Assembly: GCF_025506355.1 (NCBI RefSeq)
Contig: NZ_JANZYP010000003.1
Location: 186,001-250,000 of the forward strand
From: Sphaerisporangium corydalis
GTDB taxonomy: Bacteria; Actinomycetota; Actinomycetes; Streptosporangiales; Streptosporangiaceae
Reading direction: 5' to 3'
Length of the DNA stretch: 64,000 nt
Part shown: piece by piece, positions 58,431-64,000 of the stretch
Position numbering within the stretch: the stretch's first letter is position 1
How the letters are laid out: each line of letters opens with the position of its first letter
Position numbers and translations under genes: made by a program
Notes under the pieces: model-generated
Seen by the model: only the letters and a program-made list of their open reading frames with translations
Database searches by the model: none
What the model was told of the DNA's origin: nothing

Positions 58431-60596
58431 ATGATCGCTCGCCGCGATCGGAAGACCACTCGGATGAGCGGGCCCGGCACAGTCCTCAAGGATGGAGCGA
58501 AACCACGTGATCGTCGTGAGTCCCGCACCCCCCGGCACCCTCACGTGACCGCGCCATCGACACCCCCGGCCTCGGCCCGGACGGCCGGTGCCGCGATGCC
58601 GATCGGTGTCCGGGTGGCTTCGGGACGGGCGGCCGGTGGCGTGGTGCCGTTCGGTGTCCGGGTGGCGGCGGGCCTGCTCGCCGTGGCCGCGTTCCTTCCC
58701 GCCCTCACCTCGCTTGCCCAGCCCGCCCACGCCGGTACCTCGGCGGGCCATGCCGTCGATACGCGGGCGCCGCGGGTGGAGGAGCGTCCCTGCCCGGTCC
58801 CCGTGCCCGGCGGCACCCGGTGCGGGTTCCTGGTGGTGCCGGAGCGCCGGGCCGTCCCCGCCGGAAGGGAGATCCGCGTCGGCTACGCCGTCCACCGCTC
58901 GACCGCGGCCGACCGCAAGCCGGACCCGGTCGTGTACAGCGGCGGCGGCCCCGGCTCACCCTCGATCCAGCTCACCGGGTTCCTCACCCGGATGCCCCTC
59001 GGGCGTGACCGCGACGTCGTCGTGATCGAGCAGCGCGGCGGCCGGTGGTCCGAGCCGCGCCTCGACTGCCCCGAGATCGCCCGCGCGCTCGTCGGCACCC
59101 TCACACTCCCCGGGCAGTCCTCCGACCCCGCCGAACGCGGGCTGATCACCGCCAATGCCACGGCCTGCCACGACCGGCTCACCCGGCAGGGCGTCGACCT
59201 GCGCGGATACGTCACCACCGAGATGGCGGCCGACGTCGTCGACCTGCGGCACGCGCTGGGGTACGACCGGTGGAACCTGTTCGGCGTGGGCCACTCCACG
59301 CGGACGATGACGGCCGTCGCGGCCGCCGACCCCCAGGGCACGCGTTCGGTGGTCCTCGACTCCTTCCTGCCGGGGCAGGTCCGGTACCACGACCAGGCGC
59401 GGGCCAACCTGGCGGGCACCCTGGCGAACCTCGGCCGCAGGTGGCGGGGGCTGCCCGCCCGCTTCGCCGCCATGGTCGAACGGCTCAACAAGGAACCCGC
59501 CCGGCTGGACACCGCCGACCCGCTGACCGGCCGCCCGCTGACCGTGCGTCTCACCGGGGACGACGTGGCGACGATCCTCACCGAGGCCATGCGCGAGGCC
59601 GACGTCCTGCCGGTCGTGCCGGCGCTGGTGGACGGGGTGGCCGCGGGGGACGACCGCCCGTTGCAGGTGCTGGCCGACCGGGCGGGCGGAGCCCTGAAGT
59701 CCCACGAGTTCGGCCTTTACTACGCGGTGATGTGCCAGGAGGAGGCGCCGCTCAGCACCTTCGCCGACCAGGGACACCCCCGCCTGTTCACCACGGTCGC
59801 CTACCAGGCCGTCTGCGCGGCCTGGCACCTCCCCAGCCTCCCGGCGACCACCCCTGCCCCCTCCGCGGCCAGCCCTTCGGCGTTCGCCGCGTCCGGGTCC
59901 GTACCCTCCGCGTACGGGGCGCCCGCGTCAGGATCTTCCACGGCGCCGGTGCTGGTCGTCGGGGGACAGTACGACCCCGTCACGGCCCCCGGGCCCGCCA
60001 GGACCGCCGCCTCGGCCCTGCCCGGCGCGCGTTTCGTCGAGTTCGCCGGAGTGGGGCACGCGGTGTTCCTGTCCAGCGGGTGCGGGCGCCGGACCATCTC
60101 CGCGTTCGTCGCCGACCCCGCCGCCACCGGGGCCCCGTGCGATCCGCGCCGGGCCGCGTACCAGGTCTGGCGGCAGGGGGAGTTCCATCTCACCCCGGCC
60201 GTCCACCGGATCAGCACGGGCGCCTGGTGGCTGCTGATCCCCTTCGTGCTGTTCTTCCTGACGTCGGCCGCCCAGGTGGTGGCGGGGACCAGGGTCCTGG
60301 CGCGGCGGGGGATGGTGCGGAAGGTCCCCTCGGTGGTGGCCCTCACCACGGTCGCCGGCCTGGCCGGGGTGGTGTTCACCCTGCTCACCGTCGTCGGGGT
60401 CCACAGCGTCGCACGATCGGACGAGGCCGCGCTCGCCGTCGGCGTCCCCTCCGCCGTCACGTGGTACGGCGCGCTCGCCGTCCTGTCCGCCGCGCTGAGC
60501 GTGGTCGCGCTCGTCCGCGGCCACTACCAGTGGCGCGCAGCGATCCCGGCGGCCACCGCCGTCCTCCTGCTCGTCTGGGGCTTCGTCTTCTTCTGA
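58431..60596 (+). CDS. Exported alpha/beta hydrolase-like protein with C-terminal membrane helices
   Basis: A 721-residue protein. An export signal (about 75-100) precedes an alpha/beta-hydrolase of the TAP-like family: DPVVYSGGGPGSPS (oxyanion region), VVVIEQRGGRWSEPRLDC, a nucleophile-elbow region WNLFGVGHSTRTM, VVGGQYDPVTAP (acid) and VGHAVFLSSGCGRR (His). The family elbow is G-x-S-Y-G-T-R; here it reads G-V-G-H-S-T-R, so the Ser position is Gly and a Ser appears two residues later. Four membrane helices fill the last ~180 residues. The start may be further in, since the first ~70 residues are non-conserved and include a 16-residue duplication. Confidence 0.82.
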   Translation: MIARRDRKTTRMSGPGTVLKDGAKPRDRRESRTPRHPHVTAPSTPPASARTAGAAMPIGVRVASGRAAGGVVPFGVRVAAGLLAVAAFLPALTSLAQPAHAGTSAGHAVDTRAPRVEERPCPVPVPGGTRCGFLVVPERRAVPAGREIRVGYAVHRSTAADRKPDPVVYSGGGPGSPSIQLTGFLTRMPLGRDRDVVVIEQRGGRWSEPRLDCPEIARALVGTLTLPGQSSDPAERGLITANATACHDRLTRQGVDLRGYVTTEMAADVVDLRHALGYDRWNLFGVGHSTRTMTAVAAADPQGTRSVVLDSFLPGQVRYHDQARANLAGTLANLGRRWRGLPARFAAMVERLNKEPARLDTADPLTGRPLTVRLTGDDVATILTEAMREADVLPVVPALVDGVAAGDDRPLQVLADRAGGALKSHEFGLYYAVMCQEEAPLSTFADQGHPRLFTTVAYQAVCAAWHLPSLPATTPAPSAASPSAFAASGSVPSAYGAPASGSSTAPVLVVGGQYDPVTAPGPARTAASALPGARFVEFAGVGHAVFLSSGCGRRTISAFVADPAATGAPCDPRRAAYQVWRQGEFHLTPAVHRISTGAWWLLIPFVLFFLTSAAQVVAGTRVLARRGMVRKVPSVVALTTVAGLAGVVFTLLTVVGVHSVARSDEAALAVGVPSAVTWYGALAVLSAALSVVALVRGHYQWRAAIPAATAVLLLVWGFVFF
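58573..58668 (+). repeat. 48-bp tandem duplication in the hydrolase-like gene
   Basis: Two adjacent 48-bp copies (58573-58620 and 58621-58668) sharing GGCCGGTG and CGGTGTCCGGGTGGC. They encode the paired segments GVRVASGRAAGGV and GVRVAAGLLAV around the signal region; the frame is preserved. Confidence 0.75.
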
Positions 60597-60615
60597 GCAC
60601 CCGGCCCCCGTGGCG

Positions 60616-61464
60616 TCAGGGGAGGGTGAGGATCTCGCTGCCCGAGTCCGTGACGACGATCGTGTGCTCGAACTGGGCGGTCCGCTTGCGGTCCTTGGTC
60701 ACGGCGGTCCACCCGTCGGGCCACACGTCGTACTCGATGGTGCCGAGCGTCAGCATGGGCTCGATCGTGAAGGTCATCCCCGGCACGAGCGTCACCGACA
60801 GCGACGGGTCATCGTAATGCGGGACGATCAGCCCGGAGTGGAACGACGTCGAGATGCCGTGGCCGGTGAAGTCGCGCACCACCCCGTACCCGAACCGCTT
60901 GGCGTACGCGGAGATCACCCGCCCGACGATGTTGAGCTGCCGGCCCGGCGCCACCGCCTTGATCGCCCGCATCATCGCCTCGCGGGTGCGGTCCACCAGC
61001 AGCCGCGACTCCTCGTCGACCTCGCCGACCAGGAACGTGGCGTCGGTGTCACCGTGCACGCCGCCGATGTAGGCGGTGATGTCGATATTGATGATGTCGC
61101 CGTCGTTCAGGACGGTGTCATCGGGGATGCCGTGGCAGATGACCTCGTTCAGCGAGGTGCACAGGGACTTGGGGTAACCGCGGTACCCGAGCGTCGAGGG
61201 GTAGGCGTCGTGGTCGCAGAGGAACTCGTGACCGATGCGGTCCAGCTCGTCGGTGGACACGCCGGGGGCGATGTGCCGGCCGACCTCCTCCAGGGCCTGG
61301 GCGGCGACGCGCCCGGCGACGCGCATGCGCTCGATCGTCTCGGGGGTCTGGACGTCGGACTCGCCCCGGCGGGGTTCCTTGCGGCCGACGTACTCCGGCC
61401 GCTCGATGTGGGCGGGGACCTTGCGAGGGGGCGAGAGCCGTCCCGGCCGGAGCAGTGTCGTCAT
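60616..61464 (-). CDS. map: Type I methionine aminopeptidase
   Basis: A 282-residue methionine aminopeptidase removing N-terminal Met from new proteins. Metal ligands are visible: Asp pair in [18 protein letters not shown], His in [12 protein letters not shown], Glu in FTIEPMLTL and Glu in [11 protein letters not shown] ~40-residue N-terminal extension ([20 protein letters not shown]) is typical of the second actinobacterial MetAP. The start ATG at 61464 overlaps nothing; the gene is convergent with the hydrolase-like gene. Confidence 0.95.
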   Translation of the reverse strand: MTTLLRPGRLSPPRKVPAHIERPEYVGRKEPRRGESDVQTPETIERMRVAGRVAAQALEEVGRHIAPGVSTDELDRIGHEFLCDHDAYPSTLGYRGYPKSLCTSLNEVICHGIPDDTVLNDGDIINIDITAYIGGVHGDTDATFLVGEVDEESRLLVDRTREAMMRAIKAVAPGRQLNIVGRVISAYAKRFGYGVVRDFTGHGISTSFHSGLIVPHYDDPSLSVTLVPGMTFTIEPMLTLGTIEYDVWPDGWTAVTKDRKRTAQFEHTIVVTDSGSEILTLP

Positions 61465-61569
61465 GCGCCAAGTCTAGTTCCGCTCCGGTGGGGCAGGATC
61501 TGCCTGAGAACGAGCGTGGCGGGCGTTTCAGGCGGAAAGCCGGAGGCCCCGCCGGGTCAGGAGGACACA

Positions 61570-61752
61570 GTGAGCGGTGACCAGTGGTGGTTCTGCCTCA
61601 AGCACATGGCGGTCGAGCCCGAGAAGGGCTGCCCCAACAAGGACCGCCTGGGCCCGTACGCCACCAGGGACGAGGCCGCGGCGGCCCTCCAGACCGCCGC
61701 CGCCCGTAACAAGTCCTGGCAGGAATCCGACAAGGAATGGGACGACGACTGA
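61570..61752 (+). CDS. Small conserved-type 60-residue protein (SPOR-like)
   Basis: A GTG at 61570 with AGGAGG six bases upstream gives VSGDQWWFCLKHMAVEPEKG, then CPNKDRLGPYATRDEAAAAL and an acidic C-terminus EWDDD. The Trp/Cys/His content and RLGPYATRDEAAAAL segment resemble a short SPOR-like module. I recall similar small proteins in many actinobacteria, next to map; function unknown. It is divergent from map (106 bp). Confidence 0.8.
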   Translation: MSGDQWWFCLKHMAVEPEKGCPNKDRLGPYATRDEAAAALQTAAARNKSWQESDKEWDDD

Positions 61753-61807
61753 CCCCCTGGCCCTTTCTGCTCCGTTTCCGAGGGGGCGGCGGGTCGTCCA
61801 GGCCGGG

Positions 61808-62101
61808 TCAGTGGCCGGCCGACGAACCGTCGGAGATGTCGCGGCGTTTCCATGATCGCGGGGTGAGGAGCCGCCAGAGGGCCATCAGCCCGATGCCGCA
61901 CCAGATGAGGTTCAGCAGGGCCGACGGCCAGGCGAAATGGAAGGCGGAGTTGATCATCAACGCGACGGCGCCGCCGAGGTTGATGAGCTGGTAGCTCAGG
62001 CTGTCGCCGGACATCCTCCTCAGGGACAGCATCGCGTACGCGTACAGCAGTGCCGCCGCGCCCGCCATGCCGATGAGGTCGACGATGAGCGACACCCTCA
62101 C
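61808..62101 (-). CDS. Small membrane protein (CBU_0592-like)
   Basis: A 97-residue protein with three membrane helices: IVDLIGMAGAAALLYAYAML, LINLGGAVALMINSAFHFAW and LLNLIWCGIGLMALWRLL. This matches the CBU_0592 family in size and pattern. The GTG at 62101 overlaps the stop of the 32-codon frame as GTGA; a GTG at 62095 is an alternative. Function unknown. Confidence 0.75.
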   Translation of the reverse strand: MRVSLIVDLIGMAGAAALLYAYAMLSLRRMSGDSLSYQLINLGGAVALMINSAFHFAWPSALLNLIWCGIGLMALWRLLTPRSWKRRDISDGSSAGH

Positions 62102-62196
62102 GCCTCGCCCGGCGAGCCTGGAGTGACGTGCCGGTCTGGCCCGCTGTCCGTGCCGTCCGCCGGTGGTTTCCTGATCGTCAGGTTCGGATCGGTCAT
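62098..62196 (-). CDS. Possible 32-residue protein coupled to the membrane protein
   Basis: An ATG at 62196 preceded by GAAGGGG gives MTDPNLTIRKPPADGTDSGP and then DRHVTPGSPGEA. Its TGA overlaps the membrane-protein GTG by four bases, a spacing typical of real coupled genes in this window. The sequence is polar and probably disordered; no family is recognised. Confidence 0.4.
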   Translation of the reverse strand: MTDPNLTIRKPPADGTDSGPDRHVTPGSPGEA

Positions 62197-62514
62197 CGTC
62201 GGTGCCCCTTCCGTGTGTCCGGTCCCTGATACCGGGGCGGAGGCGGGCGCCGTACGGAATCCGGGCCTCGCCCGGCAGGCGGAGGGAGGCACAGCGATCC
62301 GCACGTCGACCCGGCCTGGTTGACCTGGCCTCTGCCGGGTCACGGCCCCTGAGAACGGGAATGACCCGCGCTTTCACGCTACGCCCGGTCTCCGGCGGTC
62401 GGCGTCCGGCCCCGGAGCAGGGATGCGACGCGGGAGGTCAGGGTTCAGTAGCGAACGCAACCCCGTCCCTCGCCGGAGGAGGTTTGGCCGCCGAGGCCGG
62501 GGGAGGGGCGCCGG
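62197..62514. other. Intergenic region, nothing recognised
   Basis: A 318-bp, GC-rich stretch upstream of the small membrane-protein unit and downstream of the SIS-like gene. No RNA gene, hairpin of note or protein-like frame could be supported. Confidence 0.4.
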
Positions 62515-63099
62515 TCAGTCGGTGACGCGGGGGCCGGTGATGCGTTCGGCCAGCCGGGCCAGGCGGTCGAGGAGCCGGTTGGCGGAACGCGGGAGCTCCC
62601 CGGCGGCCATGCTCACCAGGTGCTGGGCGGTGTCGAAGGTGAACAGGCCGTCCTCGGCCGGCACCGCCAGCGCGTCATGCGCCAGGCCCTCCAGCTCCGG
62701 GTCGCCCCCGTCGAGGGCGAGGATCGTCGCGCCCGTGCGCCTGGCGTCGTCGACGCGTTCGAGCAGCGGCACCGGCGCCTTCTCCTCCGTGACCACGAAA
62801 AGGGTCTCTCCGCGCCGCGCCGCCTCGATGCGTTCGAGGCCGACCGCGAGATGGGGTGGCGCGCCCGGCGGCGGCGACCAGCGGACGAGCGTGGGGGCGA
62901 GCTGGGCGAGCCCGGACATCCGCGCCTCGTCGCCGAGGTGTGCGGCGAGGTGCCACGGCTCCTCGTCGGGGGTGCCGACGACCAGCAGGCCCCCCGGGCT
63001 GCGGGTCGCTCGCAGGGTCAGCGCGAACTCCCGGGTGCGCTCCACCCACCCGGTCGACGCGAGCATCTCGCGAACGAAGGTCACCGACGCAGCGTCCAT
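62515..63099 (-). CDS. Protein with SIS-like (sugar isomerase) fold, unassigned
   Basis: A 194-residue protein. The alternation GGLLVVGTPDEEPWHLAAHL, GETLFVVTEEKAPVPLLERV, DDARRTGATILALDGGDPEL and AHDALAVPAEDG resembles a SIS domain, where the second strand is followed by a helix and a third strand (ALDGGD). Start at 63099 (MDAASVTFVREML); an ATG at 63114 is also in frame. It is divergent from the F420 reductase (96 bp), which suggests but does not show a link to F420 or sugar-phosphate metabolism. Confidence 0.6.
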   Translation of the reverse strand: MDAASVTFVREMLASTGWVERTREFALTLRATRSPGGLLVVGTPDEEPWHLAAHLGDEARMSGLAQLAPTLVRWSPPPGAPPHLAVGLERIEAARRGETLFVVTEEKAPVPLLERVDDARRTGATILALDGGDPELEGLAHDALAVPAEDGLFTFDTAQHLVSMAAGELPRSANRLLDRLARLAERITGPRVTD

Positions 63100-63195
63100 G
63101 GCTCCATGGTGCATCACCGCCCCCGCCGCCGTCCCGGGAAGGAACACCTGGCATGATCTGGAGGATCGCCGGCGATCGAGGAGACGAGCGGGATC

Positions 63196-63867
63196 ATGAG
63201 CGTTGAGCTGGGAGACGTCGGCGGACTGTCGATCGGGATCCTCGGCGGCACCGGCGACCAGGGCAAGGGTCTGGCCCGCAGGTTCGCCCTGGCCGGGCAC
63301 CAGGTCCTCATCGGATCCCGTGACGCGACCCGCGCCCAGGAGGCCGCCGACGGCCTCGGGGCCGGGCTGCCGGTGCGGGGCGCCGAGAACGCGCGCGTCG
63401 CCACCGAGGCCGACGTCGTGATCGTGGCGGTGCCGTGGGACGGGCACCGGTCCATCCTGGAGTCGCTGGTCTCCGAGCTGGCGGGCAAGATCGTCATCGA
63501 CTGTGTGAACCCGCTCGGCTTCGACAAGCAGGGCGCCTACGCGCTGGACGTCGAGGAGGGCAGCGCGGCCCTCCAGGCGGCGGCCGTCCTCACCGGCAGC
63601 CGCGTCGTCGCCGCGTTCCACCACGTCTCCGCCGTCCTGCTCCTGGACCCCGAGGTCGCCGAGATCGACCTCGATGTGCTCGTGCTCGGCGACGACCGCG
63701 AGGCCACCGACATCGTGCGGGCCCTGGCGTCCCGGATCCCCGGCGCGCGCGGCATCTACGGGGGGCGGCTGCGCAACGCCCGCCAGGTCGAGGCGTTCAC
63801 CGCCAACCTGATCTCCATCAACCGCCGCTACAAGGCCCACGCCGGCCTCCGCGTCACCGACGTCTGA
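63196..63867 (+). CDS. npdG: F420H2:NADP oxidoreductase (NADPH-dependent F420 reductase)
   Basis: A 223-residue Rossmann protein transferring hydride between NADP(H) and coenzyme F420. IGILGGTGDQGKGLARRFAL is the NADP-binding start with Gly-rich motif and GSRD (Ser/Arg for the 2'-phosphate) after beta-2; VVIVAVPWDGHRSIL, IVIDCVNPLGF and VVAAFHHVSAVLL are Fno hallmarks. Presence implies F420-dependent chemistry in this organism. The ATG at 63196 follows GGAGACGAGCGGG. Confidence 0.94.
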   Translation: MSVELGDVGGLSIGILGGTGDQGKGLARRFALAGHQVLIGSRDATRAQEAADGLGAGLPVRGAENARVATEADVVIVAVPWDGHRSILESLVSELAGKIVIDCVNPLGFDKQGAYALDVEEGSAALQAAAVLTGSRVVAAFHHVSAVLLLDPEVAEIDLDVLVLGDDREATDIVRALASRIPGARGIYGGRLRNARQVEAFTANLISINRRYKAHAGLRVTDV

Positions 63868-64000
63868 GCCCGCCCGCCTACGGCGGCTGAGCCCTCCTCG
63901 TCCGACGTCTGGGCCCGCCCGCGTCACCGACGTCTGAGCCCTCGCCCGATTTCATGGCCGCCGGTCACGCACGGCTGAACCGGTTCGGTCGTGTGGGTCC
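63868..64000. other. Intergenic end of window with a duplicated 3' sequence
   Basis: The npdG 3' end GCGTCACCGACGTCTGAGCC recurs 60-odd bases downstream (about 63920-63940), and CCGACGTCTGGGCCCGCCCG appears between. These are short direct duplications of the gene's last codons. No gene is seen before the window ends. Confidence 0.5.

Overview
The window is very GC-rich, densely coded actinobacterial chromosome. Gene content points to a filamentous, F420-using actinomycete, most like Streptosporangiales (Nonomuraea, Microbispora or Actinomadura type). The supporting markers are a cvn conservon, an F420:NADPH reductase, an XRE/DUF5753-DUF397 pair, a DUF222-HNH protein, many GTG and several TTG starts, and GTGA/ATGA/TTGA overlaps between neighbouring genes. 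The genus is inferred; there is no rRNA, tRNA, insertion sequence, integrase or CRISPR array in the window.

Layout. 1-3905 (minus): conservon cvnA-B-C-D, with cvnD cut by the left edge. 4135-13125: a candidate diterpenoid cluster in two divergent arms. The left arm holds a class II cyclase, a class I terpene synthase and a P450, all coupled by 4-base overlaps. The right arm holds a PhyH-type dioxygenase, a phosphotriesterase-family hydrolase, a second P450 and an SDR, followed by a Gfo/Idh oxidoreductase behind a duplicated 30-bp element. 13256-17140: a cobalamin riboswitch, btuF-btuC-btuD and cbiZ, i.e. corrinoid uptake and salvage. 17369-20812: a DUF222-HNH protein, an AIM24 protein and repeat-filled non-coding DNA. 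20813-24789: hyuB/hyuA with unusual G-rich in-frame inserts. 25013-28179: a Ser/Thr kinase coupled to a membrane protease-like, TPR and zinc-ribbon protein.

28666-32518: a DUF6421-type protein, an SDR and a threonine aldolase in tight overlap, with a possible 19-codon leader ORF. 32555-35227: DUF305, DUF3105 and alanine dehydrogenase, the last two sharing a strong bidirectional terminator. 35490-40030: a SecD-head/excalibur surface protein, a molybdopterin hydroxylase subunit without its partners, and an N-terminally truncated PucR regulator. 40039-41520: the most interesting locus, a 44-residue exported peptide gene with a TTA codon, divergent from an XRE-TPR regulator of RRNPP-like architecture. 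41688-44521: copC and a copD-ctaG fusion. 44788-48482: an orphan HATPase domain, a 57-residue membrane peptide and a 981-residue membrane protein ending in a type I periplasmic-binding domain. 48785-57588: GNAT, DUF397/XRE pair, GAF-LuxR regulator, a membrane protein ending in a homopolymeric G/C tract, a ThDP enzyme, a NarL-type two-component pair and DedA. 57839-63867: a secreted protein, a membrane alpha/beta hydrolase-like protein with a displaced nucleophile, methionine aminopeptidase, small proteins and an F420-dependent NADP reductase.

How the parts work together: the two arms at 4-13 kb probably form one specialised-metabolite pathway. A perfect CAAGCGCTTG palindrome lies in its divergent promoter and again just upstream of hyuA, so one regulator encoded elsewhere may link them. 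The peptide/regulator pair at 40 kb looks like a self-contained cell-cell signalling switch. Short in-frame tandem repeats (21, 27-28, 30, 36 and 48 bp) recur in genes and spacers.
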